From Arthrobacter globiformis (lineage in GTDB: Bacteria > Actinomycetota > Actinomycetes > Actinomycetales > Micrococcaceae), in contig NZ_QLNP01000074.1 in assembly GCF_003261175.1 (NCBI RefSeq), forward strand, positions 1 through 64,000: a stretch of DNA of 64,000 nt. The letters are read 5' to 3'. The notes below the pieces were generated by a model, which was given only the letters and a program-made list of their open reading frames with translations, had not been told where the DNA came from and did not search any database. The translations under genes were made by a program, and so were the position numbers. Each line of letters opens with the position of its first letter. The first letter of the stretch is position 1. Of this stretch, positions 24,817 to 33,073 are shown in pieces.

Positions 24817-26447
24817 CTTTCGACCTCGTGGTGCCAGCGCTTGTTGGTGTCGTGCAGTTTCTCCTCAACGCTGGTCAGTTTGAGGGCGACGGGGATGCCG
24901 GGGCGGCCGCCGACTTTGAAGAGGAATTTGCCCAGGCCCGGGCGGACGCGTTTGCGGGATCCGCCGACGTCGGTCCATGATCCCGGGTCGGCCCAGGAGA
25001 TGAGGCGGGCCTGTTCGGCCCGGGAGAGGGTGACGGCTTTGTTGAGTTTTTCCATTTCGGCTCCGGGGAGCGCGCCGCAGACGACCATGCCGGAGCGTTC
25101 GACGAAGCCGCGGGCTTTCATCCGTTCGGCCTCGGTAGGCAGGGCTTCGAGGTCGCTCATGGTGTGCGTGATCATGGCCTGCCCGACGCCCTCGGTACGG
25201 TTCAGGCGGGTCAGGGAGTCGACCCGGTCGACCATGCCTTCACCGGAGCGCAGCGCCCGCCACAGTTCGTCCATGACGACGAAGTAGTTCCGGCGCGGCT
25301 CCAGGCCGGCGTCGGCCAGGGTGTGGGCGACCTGGACGGTGGCGAACCCGGTTGACCAGCAGGCCAGCAGGCAGGCGGCCTGGATGTCGCGCTGGGTGTC
25401 GGAGATCCCTGAGAGGTCGAAGACCACGGGTTTGGTCAGGTCCATCGGTTGGTCGGTGGGCTGGGAGAACATGTCCGAGAACCGGCCCGAGCCGTCGAGG
25501 GAGTACAGCGACTGGCGCAGCTGGTCGGTCGCGTCAAGGTAGCGGCTCATGTCGCCACGGTCCAGGGCGATCGCCCGGAGCTCGTCGGGGGCGTCTTTGA
25601 TGACCTCGATCAGATCCCCGATCAGCGGGACGCGGTCCAGGCGCTCGTCCAGGATGTGCAGGGCCCGGCCAATCAGGGATTCCTCGTGGGCGCTGGGCTT
25701 GGCGTTCCGCACGATGGTGATCAAAGCGGTGATCATGTTCAGGCGCCGGTTGTGCGAGTCAGCCATCAGCTGCTCGGCCAGCTTCTCCGCCTTTACCGCC
25801 GCCGCCAGCGACTGCGCTACCGCGGCCTGGTCGCCACCCGAATCGTTGAGAGTCCTGTTCGCTGTGGCCCGGTGTTCTTCCGCCGAGGCGAGCAGCCTGG
25901 CGGCGGCTTCCGTGGCTTCACCAGGGTCCAGGACGTTCAAGTGGCCGCGTCCGGGACCCAGGCTGATGACCTGCCCGCCGAGGGCTTCGATGAGGTCAAC
26001 GTAGTCCGGCTTCAGGTCACCGAGGATCAACGGGTTGATGCTCCTGCCTGCCAGGCCGAGGACGATGTGCCGGACCAGGGTGGATTTGCCGTAGTGCGGC
26101 AGGCCGAGGACGAACATGGAGGGGTTGTTGATCATGCCGTGCATGAACCAGCTGATCGGATCGGCTCCGAACGGGGCCCCGGTGTCGGTGTGAACGCCGA
26201 TTGGCACGCCCAGAATCGGGGTGCCGGACCCGCCCACGAACGGCCACAGACCGCAGACCTGGACCGAGGTGCCGCGCCATTCGTCGGCGGCCGTGACGTA
26301 GACGGCTTCGCCCTGTCCGCGGCCGCGCCAGCCCCGCAGGCCCGGGCGGCGGGCGACCGCGGCCGCGAGCTTCGTCGCTGGGGTCCGTTTGGTGTCAGGG
26401 GCCGGCTTGGTGGCGGGGGCTTGTCTGGCTTTCTTGCCGAACATCAC
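24813..26447 (-). CDS. VirB4-like conjugation ATPase
   Basis: 544 residues. Walker A is GLPHYGKST (115-123, Lys121) and Walker B is NYFVVMDELWRAL (~397-409), with DLKPDYVDL after the P-loop and THTMSDLEAL in the C-terminal part, all as in VirB4/TraC-type motors that power type IV secretion. It is shorter than canonical VirB4 because the N-terminal VirB4 domain is supplied by the separate SCO6880-family protein encoded just upstream (4-bp overlap). Confidence 0.88.
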   Translation of the reverse strand: MMFGKKARQAPATKPAPDTKRTPATKLAAAVARRPGLRGWRGRGQGEAVYVTAADEWRGTSVQVCGLWPFVGGSGTPILGVPIGVHTDTGAPFGADPISWFMHGMINNPSMFVLGLPHYGKSTLVRHIVLGLAGRSINPLILGDLKPDYVDLIEALGGQVISLGPGRGHLNVLDPGEATEAAARLLASAEEHRATANRTLNDSGGDQAAVAQSLAAAVKAEKLAEQLMADSHNRRLNMITALITIVRNAKPSAHEESLIGRALHILDERLDRVPLIGDLIEVIKDAPDELRAIALDRGDMSRYLDATDQLRQSLYSLDGSGRFSDMFSQPTDQPMDLTKPVVFDLSGISDTQRDIQAACLLACWSTGFATVQVAHTLADAGLEPRRNYFVVMDELWRALRSGEGMVDRVDSLTRLNRTEGVGQAMITHTMSDLEALPTEAERMKARGFVERSGMVVCGALPGAEMEKLNKAVTLSRAEQARLISWADPGSWTDVGGSRKRVRPGLGKFLFKVGGRPGIPVALKLTSVEEKLHDTNKRWHHEVES

Positions 26448-27955
26448 ATGGCCTCGCGGATCTCTTCGGGAACCTTCAGGTGCTTGGGCAGGACCAGTCC
26501 CAGCGGCAGGGACGCGGCAAAGGCAGAATCCTGCGACCCGTAAGCGCGCCGCAGCAGCAGACGCGCCGACGGGCCGAGGTTGCCCTCCACCACGGCCACG
26601 GCGTCATCAAGGTCACGGGAGGACAACACCGTGGCGGTGACCACCATGCCGAAGTTGACCAGCCCTGCACCCTTAGCTTCCTCGGCCGCGGTGGCCTGGG
26701 CTGCGCGGGCGTCGACCAGGGCGCGGGCTGTGGGCCGGTTGGTCGAGGACGCCCGGGTGAGGGCGTTGGTCTGGTCCGACTCCACGATGGCGGCCGCGCG
26801 GCCGGCTTCGATCGGCCGGTACAGCAAGGTCACGCGTTTGCGCGCAATCTCCCCATGCGGTGCGACCAGGCGGGCCAAAGCTGATGCCAGGATGTGGCCG
26901 CGGGGTGCGCCCGTCATGGACCAGGACACCGAGTGCCCGGAATCGTGGCGGTAGCCGTCCCAGTCGGCCTGGTGGGCGGACGGCCCGACGTCGCTCCAGT
27001 CCAGGTCAACAGGGGTGCCCTGGTAATGGGCTTCGTCAATGAGCCGTGCCGCTGCAGGGTCGTACGCGACCCGCACGACCTCACACAGTTCCTGGGCGTT
27101 CAACGGTGCGCACGCACCGGCGCCGGTGGATTCCAGACGCTCGGTGAGGCTGGGGAGCCGTGAGGCGAGATCCTTGGCGGTCTCGTCGGCGGTGCGTCGC
27201 TTGCCGCCGGCCCTCGCGGCGGCGCTGAACGTCAATGCGACCCAGGCCCGGATGGTGGCCGATCCCTGCGGGTATGTTCTCAGGGCCTCCCGGAGCATGG
27301 CCTTGGCGACGTCCGGGGCGTCGTCGTGGATGTTCGACTCAACTTCCCGGCGCAGCCGGGCCCCGGAATCGGGGGCAGTTTCGACCGTGACGGAGGCAGC
27401 CACGACGGCAGGTTCGTTCGACAACGACGCCAGCCAGCCGCCCCAGTTAGCCACCCAGGCATCAATCTGTTCGGGATCGACCAACGACGCCCCGTCAGGC
27501 TGTGTGCCGAAGACCACGGTGTAGTGCGCGGTGGAGGGAAGGTGGATCAACGCGAACGGGCGCCCATAGGAGTCCGTGAACTCGTACAGCTTGGAACCGG
27601 CGGCGATCCCCGGCAGCTGGAACTCGCCCCAGGGCGTCAGTCCCAACGGGCCGGAACGGTAGATGTTGGCCTTCCTGCGCCGTGCCAGGCCGAACGCCAC
27701 ACGGCCGAAGACCCGCTCCCCCACAGACTTGTTGTGCTTGTCGGTCACCGAGACGACGGCCAGCGCCACCCCCAGGACGAGCAGGGCAACCAGCCCGGCG
27801 AACCAGCCTCCGACGAAGAAACAGATCACCGTGATGATGAGGCCAACAAACAGTCCTGCCGTGGCCAGCCCGCCAAGAGTACCGATCCCGGCCTTACGCG
27901 GACGTCGCCAGTTGCCGTAGGTCGGTTCCCTGTAGGTGTTCTCGATCGCTGCCAT
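26444..27955 (-). CDS. SCO6880-family type IV secretion protein
   Basis: 503 residues from ATG 27955, with GGGGGG 8 nt upstream; GTG 27964 is an alternative start. After THGNWRRP-like residues (TYGNWRRPRKAGIG), two membrane helices (residues ~25-65) lead to a long soluble domain with LRREVESNIHDDAP, RPTARALVDARAA and the C-terminal LPLGLVLP. The SCO6880 family, named after a Streptomyces protein, resembles a VirB3-VirB4 N-terminal fusion and always accompanies a VirB4-type ATPase in actinobacterial transfer loci. The operon order here agrees. Confidence 0.85.
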   Translation of the reverse strand: MAAIENTYREPTYGNWRRPRKAGIGTLGGLATAGLFVGLIITVICFFVGGWFAGLVALLVLGVALAVVSVTDKHNKSVGERVFGRVAFGLARRRKANIYRSGPLGLTPWGEFQLPGIAAGSKLYEFTDSYGRPFALIHLPSTAHYTVVFGTQPDGASLVDPEQIDAWVANWGGWLASLSNEPAVVAASVTVETAPDSGARLRREVESNIHDDAPDVAKAMLREALRTYPQGSATIRAWVALTFSAAARAGGKRRTADETAKDLASRLPSLTERLESTGAGACAPLNAQELCEVVRVAYDPAAARLIDEAHYQGTPVDLDWSDVGPSAHQADWDGYRHDSGHSVSWSMTGAPRGHILASALARLVAPHGEIARKRVTLLYRPIEAGRAAAIVESDQTNALTRASSTNRPTARALVDARAAQATAAEEAKGAGLVNFGMVVTATVLSSRDLDDAVAVVEGNLGPSARLLLRRAYGSQDSAFAASLPLGLVLPKHLKVPEEIREAM

Positions 27956-27956
27956 C

Positions 27957-29342
27957 TCAGGCACCCCCCGTTGATTCTTCAGTCATGGTCTTCACGGCAC
28001 CGGCGGCAGCCTGGCCGGCCTCAATGCCCTTCTGGGCCGCGGCCACACCAAGTGCAGCCGGCCCCGCCGCCGCTGCCCCGCCTGCCGCTGCCGCGCCCGA
28101 GGCGGCACCCGTGCCCCCGGCTGCCGCGCCGGAGGCGGCACCGCTGCCCCCAGCCGCCGTGGCACCGCTGCCGGCGGTTTCTGTTGCAGCAGCCTCAGTA
28201 CCGGCTCCGGACGGGGCGGCCGCCGAAGTGCCCTCTCCCCCGGTCTCGCCCGGGGTCCCTGACGAACCGGCCGTTCCAGAGTCCCCGGACCCTGATGGAC
28301 CCTCGGAGCCCCCTGATCCGCTGGAACTGCCGGCTGGTGCGGAAGCAACCGAACCACCACTGCCACCGCCGCGGCCGGCGCTGCCCATGCTGACAGCACC
28401 GGAAGCCAGTGCGCCGACCGTTCCCGCAGCCAAAGCTCCACCCCCGCCAGCCACGGCACCCACCATCGGAGTCACGAACCGCATCAGCGCGGGCATAGCG
28501 AACAAAGCAATGACCATCAGGGCCAAACCGGTAATTGTCGTCATCAGTGCTGAGCCGAAGTCCTTGCCGTCACCGGCGTTCCCGAAGATCTTGCTGCCGC
28601 TCAGTTGGAACGCCGTGGCGTAGACGATGGCGGCCGCGGGCTTGTAGAGAATGAAAGCGATCAGCCAGGCCGTGCACTTCTGGAACCAGCCCTTGCCGGC
28701 CTCGGTATTCGTAAAAGCTGCAGCCGTAGGGAAAATCCCTGTCAGGATGACGAGCAGCCCACCGCGGACGATCATGAGGACAATCTGCATCACGGAGGCC
28801 AGAATCGCGATCAGCCCCAGGAGGATGATCATGACCGACCCGATCGGGCTGGTTGCCGAAAGTTGCAACAGGGACGCGATGTTCTCGTTAAACGACGTCC
28901 CATCCGTGGAGCTCTCGATAATCCAGGCAGAGAACTTATCCGCGGCGACCGTCAGAAGGCCCACCGCTGCTACGCCCGCGCCCGACACGACGACCAGGGT
29001 CGCCAGCGAACGCCCCAGATCACGCAAGGGTGCACCCCTTCGCTCGATCACCATCTTTGCCGCCCCCACAAGGACGGACAGCACAGCCAGCGACGCAGTC
29101 CAAAAATAGAGACTGTCCTGCAGGAACAACACCGGATCACTCGCGCTGGATCCACCCGGGGCTGAGGTTAGGTCGGGAGTCCCCACATTCACCCAGAACG
29201 TCCCGAGCGTCTTCACAGTCTGTCCTACGGCATCAGCAATCGCTTTAGCCATGTTCTTGATTGAGTCGTTCGCGGCGTCCTCGATTGCCGCACCCGCCTG
29301 GCAAAAGGGATTTATGACATCCAGGCCTGAGCACTCAGCCAT
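27957..29342 (-). CDS. VirB6/TrbL-like polytopic channel protein
   Basis: 461 residues. After a soluble N-terminus with two Cys (AECSG, PFCQAG) there are about six membrane helices between residues ~75 and ~305. A ~150-residue tail is almost wholly Gly, Ala, Ser and Pro. The layout is that of VirB6/TrbL inner-membrane channel subunits of type IV secretion. The low-complexity tail is probably flexible. ATG 29342 abuts the TAA of the upstream gene, so they are co-translated. Confidence 0.82.
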   Translation of the reverse strand: MAECSGLDVINPFCQAGAAIEDAANDSIKNMAKAIADAVGQTVKTLGTFWVNVGTPDLTSAPGGSSASDPVLFLQDSLYFWTASLAVLSVLVGAAKMVIERRGAPLRDLGRSLATLVVVSGAGVAAVGLLTVAADKFSAWIIESSTDGTSFNENIASLLQLSATSPIGSVMIILLGLIAILASVMQIVLMIVRGGLLVILTGIFPTAAAFTNTEAGKGWFQKCTAWLIAFILYKPAAAIVYATAFQLSGSKIFGNAGDGKDFGSALMTTITGLALMVIALFAMPALMRFVTPMVGAVAGGGGALAAGTVGALASGAVSMGSAGRGGGSGGSVASAPAGSSSGSGGSEGPSGSGDSGTAGSSGTPGETGGEGTSAAAPSGAGTEAAATETAGSGATAAGGSGAASGAAAGGTGAASGAAAAGGAAAAGPAALGVAAAQKGIEAGQAAAGAVKTMTEESTGGA

Positions 29343-30068
29343 TTAGACGCCAGACCATTCGATGTAGCCGCCAAGGTCTGTAATCTGCCTCGCACCTGTG
29401 TCCCCCGTAGCCGGGACAACGAACTTCCAGTCGCCGCCGTACCACTGGAGCGGAACGGGGATGGAGACGAAGGTTCCGTTGGCTCCTTTGAAGGCAAGAT
29501 CAATGACGGCTCGGTCAGCCTCATAGGAGCGGAACGTGAATCCGGCCAATTGAGCGGTGACGGAGTTCGGGGCAGCTGTAGGGGAGGATTTCAGCACGGC
29601 GTCCCGCTCCGGGCTTGGTACTGCCAACTGCTCGTAAACGAGGTCCGCTTTTCCAGCTGCCGACAATGCGGTCATACTTGCCGCTGCGTACAGCGCCCCG
29701 GTTGGTGAGTGAGCGAAGCAGGAACGGAGGCCGTTGGCTTCTGTCTTGCCGGGCCCGAACTGGGTAGGTGATGTTGGCGCGGCGACCTTTCCGACCAACT
29801 CCCATTTGGTGTCAGCCGGAGCGGTGGCGGGTTTGGCCTGGTCACCCGAGGGCAGGCCGCAGACGCTTGCGTCAGCTGTCGAACTGGGCCGCATGCTGGC
29901 GGGGCCAGATCCGGAGCTGCTTGGCTCGGCTGCAGGGTTTCCTCCCCCTTTGGGGAGCAGGGCCAGGATGATCCCGAGCGCGACTATGATCGCCACGACA
30001 ACGGCCGAGATGATGAACTTAGGTTTGGTCAGCGGGTTCTGGTCTTCGTTCACTGTCGGTTCAGTCAT
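29343..30068 (-). CDS. Membrane-anchored transfer protein (VirB8/TcpC-position)
   Basis: 241 residues. One N-terminal membrane helix (~18-39, FIISAVVVAIIVALGIILALL), a Ser/Pro-rich linker, then an extracytoplasmic alpha+beta domain (~85-241) with two Cys (SVCGLP, RSCFAH) and PVPLQWYGGDWKFVVPA. The size and topology match VirB8-like scaffold proteins, which have an NTF2-like fold, and the position between VirB2-like and VirB6-like genes agrees. Direct homology cannot be shown by eye. Confidence 0.65.
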   Translation of the reverse strand: MTEPTVNEDQNPLTKPKFIISAVVVAIIVALGIILALLPKGGGNPAAEPSSSGSGPASMRPSSTADASVCGLPSGDQAKPATAPADTKWELVGKVAAPTSPTQFGPGKTEANGLRSCFAHSPTGALYAAASMTALSAAGKADLVYEQLAVPSPERDAVLKSSPTAAPNSVTAQLAGFTFRSYEADRAVIDLAFKGANGTFVSIPVPLQWYGGDWKFVVPATGDTGARQITDLGGYIEWSGV

Positions 30069-30080
30069 GGCTTTCGCTCC

Positions 30081-30368
30081 TTAGACCAGGGCGCCTACGA
30101 CACCGCCTGCGGAGGCTGCCAGGATGCAGCCGCCGAGAACCCATGCCAGGCGGCCGGCGTGCTCGCCGCCTTCGCCGCGCCGGTTGTTGATCATCATCGT
30201 TCCGGCGGTGATCAGGATGCCGGCCACGGCCAGGCCGAAAACGATCCACGCGATCCATTTGAGGATTGTCAGCAAACCTTCGGAGCCGGGAGGTGCTTCG
30301 CCGGTGCCCGGGTTCGGTATCTCGGTGATGGCAAAGCTTGACCATTCCATGGCCTTGGAGAACAACAT
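30081..30368 (-). CDS. Small two-helix membrane protein (VirB2/pilin-like position)
   Basis: 95 residues from ATG 30368, after a purine-rich AGAAAGAAG ribosome site. An amphipathic start is followed by helices at ~37-60 (LKWIAWIVFGLAVAGILITAG) and ~72-94 (RLAWVLGGCILAASAGGVVGAL). Size and topology resemble VirB2/TrbC pilin-type subunits. It is the second gene of the leftward transfer operon. The pilin role is an inference from size and place. Confidence 0.65.
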   Translation of the reverse strand: MLFSKAMEWSSFAITEIPNPGTGEAPPGSEGLLTILKWIAWIVFGLAVAGILITAGTMMINNRRGEGGEHAGRLAWVLGGCILAASAGGVVGALV

Positions 30369-30382
30369 AGGGTTTCTTCTTT

Positions 30383-31000
30383 CTACTTGGCCGGGAGTGC
30401 GGCGGTGGCAGTTACTGCGAGGCGTACCTGCTCGAGGATGGTGCGGGCTTCTTTGGGAAGTTCTTCGGGGGCGAGGTCGTGGCCGTAGCGCCATCCGTCC
30501 ACCCAGGGAAAGTGCCACACGTGGGGCACTCCCCCACCGACGATGCGGGAGAAGTCGCGGATTTCTTTGGGGAGCCGTCCGGGAGCGTCGGCCATCACCA
30601 CCAGGCCGGCGACCTGGATTTCGGCTAGCGACCGTGAAGCCCATTCACGTGCGGCCAACCGGGCCGCGGCCAGGCCGGGGATATTGGAACGGGCAACCAG
30701 GACGACGACGGATCCGGTTGCCGTCAAGGGCCAGTGATGATCGGCTGCCCTGGTGTTCTTGTCCAGGCGTGCCAGCGACGTTTCGCCCGCGCCGCCGTGC
30801 ACGCCAAGCCACCAGAAACCCGGTTCCCTCCCCGCAACGTTCTTTCGGGGAAGCCGGTCCGCTTGGTCCGGCTGCGGAACACTGAGCTGCGGCCTCGTCG
30901 CCCCCGTAGGGATGAACGGCGGCTCTTCCGGGATGGCTGGAACAGGTTCGTCGATAGTTTCTGCGCCGAGCGTCACCCAGCGATTCTTTGAGACCGGCAT
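30383..31000 (-). CDS. DUF6668-like, ParA-superfamily-related protein
   Basis: 205 residues from ATG 31000 (AGGGG 9 nt upstream); a longer frame to 31096 has no ribosome site. The core starts PGFWWLGVHGGAGETSLARL, where GVHGGAGETS looks like a degenerate P-loop of a MinD/ParA protein (KGGxGKT without the Lys). Later segments VVLVARSNIPGLAAA and LVVMADAPGRLPKEI fit a ParA-like fold. It is the first gene of the leftward transfer operon. DUF6668 assignment is from memory of the family motif; ATP binding is doubtful. Confidence 0.62.
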   Translation of the reverse strand: MPVSKNRWVTLGAETIDEPVPAIPEEPPFIPTGATRPQLSVPQPDQADRLPRKNVAGREPGFWWLGVHGGAGETSLARLDKNTRAADHHWPLTATGSVVVLVARSNIPGLAAARLAAREWASRSLAEIQVAGLVVMADAPGRLPKEIRDFSRIVGGGVPHVWHFPWVDGWRYGHDLAPEELPKEARTILEQVRLAVTATAALPAK

Positions 31001-31083
31001 TTCACATCCCCTACTAATGTCCGCAAAGATCGTATCGGTACCATCCGACACGAAAGGCCTTAAGTGACTCCCAATAACAGCTT

Positions 31084-31120
31084 TAGTACCTTTCAATCAC
31101 TCCCAGTACATCACAGTACA
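31084..31120. promoter_or_regulatory. Helically phased AGTAC boxes between divergent transfer operons
   Basis: TAGTACC (31084) and two CAGTACA copies (31104 and 31114) put AGTAC at spacings of 20 and 10 bp, about two and one helical turns. They lie between the leftward operon (start 31000) and the HTH gene (start 31144). This is a plausible operator for the HTH protein encoded beside it. Confidence 0.45.
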
Positions 31121-31143
31121 AATTTGTGGTCTATGCTGGCTCT

Positions 31144-31413
31144 ATGCGGTGGGACGGACTGAGCGTGGACCCCAAGTATCTGGAGGCACTTTTCGCCAAG
31201 TACCCGGAGCGTCTTACGCCTCAGGACCTCGAAGAGATCTTCGGGTTGTCCCGGAACACCGTGTACCGCTGGCTCCAAACCGGAGTGATTCCTGCCTACC
31301 AAGTCGAGAAGACATGGTTAATCGCCAGAGATCAAGTTAAGGACTGGGTCTGGGAGAACCGGAACACACTCAGGAAGGGCCAGACACCGGAAGCGAACGA
31401 GGACCAGCCCTAG
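31144..31413 (+). CDS. Excisionase/MerR-type helix-turn-helix DNA-binding protein
   Basis: 89 residues from ATG 31144 (GTG 31126 would add six). The winged HTH is LTPQDLEEIFGLSRNTVYRWLQTGVIPAYQVEKTW in outline, followed by RDQVKDWVWENR, as in excisionase-type HTH_17 domains. The weak or absent ribosome site suggests near-leaderless translation. It sits at the head of the rightward transfer operon and next to phased AGTAC boxes, so it probably regulates both divergent operons. Confidence 0.72.
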   Translation: MRWDGLSVDPKYLEALFAKYPERLTPQDLEEIFGLSRNTVYRWLQTGVIPAYQVEKTWLIARDQVKDWVWENRNTLRKGQTPEANEDQP

Positions 31414-31460
31414 GGCGAAGCCACCAGACAGATTGAGCCGGACAGATGTGAGGGGGACAC

Positions 31461-32543
31461 ATGCCATCACCAACGAGCGCGCCCGTGCTGGTCGCCGGTG
31501 CCGTCCTTGCGCCCGTCGGCTTGGTCGTGTCCATCATCCTGTTCGGCGGGGGCTCCCAGGCCGCGGCCGACGTCTGCTCACCGACCGGGTCCAGCGTCAG
31601 CGTTGACGCACGCCAGCTGCCCAAGGTGGCTGTCGCCGGCTACGGGGGCGAGCAGCTGAAGAATGCCGCCCTGATCATCAATGCAGGCAAAGCCCTTGGC
31701 CTGTCTGCCCGGGGGCAGACGATCGGTGTCATGACGGCCATGGGCGAGTCCGGGCTGAGCGTCCTGGACCACGGCGACGGACCGGGACCTGATTCCCGGG
31801 GACTGTTCCAGCAGCGCGACAACGGCGCCTGGGGCACCTACCGGGACCGGATGAACCCCACGGCCTCCGCCAGCAACTTCTTCAAGGCCCTGAAGAAGAT
31901 CAACGGCTGGGAACAGCTCGAACCCACCACGGCCGCGCACAGGGTGCAGCGCAACGCGGACCCGTTCCACTACAGGCCTTACTGGGTGGCCGCCGTCGAG
32001 GCCGTCGCCGCCCTGGGCGACGTGAAGATCACCGACGCCGGCGGGGACAGCTCCTGCGGCATCCCCGGCCAATCCGGCAAAGACGATGACCTGCCCTGGA
32101 GCACGGCCAAGATCTACGAGCCATCCCCGCTGGGCATGTTCAACCGCGAATGCGTCGACTTCGCCCTCTGGCGGATCAACCAGCAGCTCGGCAGCACCAC
32201 CGCCCCCTACAAGATCCTCAACAGCACCTTCCGGCCCGACGGCGCCCTGCTCGGCTCGGCCCTGACCTGGAAGGACGGCTGGGACGCCAAAGGCTGGCCC
32301 ACCGGCACCACCCCACGTGTCGGAGCGGTCGTCTGGTACTCCCCCGGCACCGGAGGCGCAGACGGCACCTACGGCCACGTCGCCATCGTCAAGGCCGTCA
32401 ACGGTGACGGCAGCTTCCTCGAAGAGGGCTACAACGGCAACCCCGCCCCCAACGACCACACCTACTACACCCGCACCGTACAGAACGGCACTCCCAGCGC
32501 CTTTCTCTACCTGCCCGGCAGCGACTCACCGGAGGAACCATGA
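31461..32543 (+). CDS. Peptidoglycan hydrolase: lytic-transglycosylase-like plus CHAP domain
   Basis: 360 residues with an N-terminal export helix (~6-29). Residues ~80-180 resemble a lysozyme/transglycosylase-like domain (GVMTAMGESGL with a candidate catalytic Glu, SRGLFQQRDNGAWG). Residues ~215-350 form a CHAP amidase/endopeptidase domain with Cys in NRECVDFALWR and His in YGHVAIVKA. Such two-domain enzymes open the cell wall for the mating channel (VirB1 role). ATG 31461 follows GAGGGGG. Its stop overlaps the next gene by 4 bp (ATGA). Confidence 0.87.
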   Translation: MPSPTSAPVLVAGAVLAPVGLVVSIILFGGGSQAAADVCSPTGSSVSVDARQLPKVAVAGYGGEQLKNAALIINAGKALGLSARGQTIGVMTAMGESGLSVLDHGDGPGPDSRGLFQQRDNGAWGTYRDRMNPTASASNFFKALKKINGWEQLEPTTAAHRVQRNADPFHYRPYWVAAVEAVAALGDVKITDAGGDSSCGIPGQSGKDDDLPWSTAKIYEPSPLGMFNRECVDFALWRINQQLGSTTAPYKILNSTFRPDGALLGSALTWKDGWDAKGWPTGTTPRVGAVVWYSPGTGGADGTYGHVAIVKAVNGDGSFLEEGYNGNPAPNDHTYYTRTVQNGTPSAFLYLPGSDSPEEP

Positions 32544-33067
32544 AACGCATCCTGACGGCCCTCACGGCCCTGCTCCTCTGTACCTCCTGCGCGCCAGCAT
32601 CCAGCACAACGCCCGCACAACCGTCACCCAACACTTCCACCACGGCGTCCACTACCGCTCCGGCCACCCTCAGCGCTGGCGGCAAGCCCCAGGCGCCCGG
32701 CGGAACAGCTCCGGCCACGCTGGGCATTGCCTGGGACGAGGCAAGTAAAACTGCCGCGCTGGAGACCGCGACCAAGGCCATGACGCTCTACGCCCGCCCC
32801 ACGGTCATGGACAAGGTTTGGATCCAGGACCTCGGCCAGCTCCTGACCGTCCAGGCCACCGCCGATTACCAATACGTTGACCCGGCCAACATCCCGGTCA
32901 CCAAGGTCACCGGAACAGGCCAGCTGAAGATCGATGAGAACAACGGCTTCGGCTGCCATGTCGTGTTCCCCACCGACGCCGGCGACTACGACGTCCAGCT
33001 GCTCCGCAGCGCAGCCGGCAAGCCTTGGCAGGTCAACCGTTTCACACCCCCGAACGGCAAAAAGTAA
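32540..33067 (+). CDS. Predicted lipoprotein of the transfer operon
   Basis: 175 residues. A signal peptide ends in the lipobox LCTSC (Cys ~17), followed by a Thr/Ser/Pro-rich linker (to ~60) and a ~110-residue alpha+beta domain (IAWDEASKTAALETATKAM..., ending QVNRFTPPNGKK). It is translationally coupled to the cell-wall hydrolase by a 4-bp overlap. A surface-exposed, membrane-anchored transfer accessory protein is likely; a VirB7-type role is speculation. Confidence 0.75.
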   Translation: MKRILTALTALLLCTSCAPASSTTPAQPSPNTSTTASTTAPATLSAGGKPQAPGGTAPATLGIAWDEASKTAALETATKAMTLYARPTVMDKVWIQDLGQLLTVQATADYQYVDPANIPVTKVTGTGQLKIDENNGFGCHVVFPTDAGDYDVQLLRSAAGKPWQVNRFTPPNGKK

Positions 33068-33073
33068 GGACAG

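Noticed and set aside
27326-28393. 355-codon rightward frame opposite the SCO6880 and VirB6-like genes
   Set aside because: Its sequence is an Arg/Pro/Gln-rich shadow of the Gly/Ala-rich tail on the other strand.
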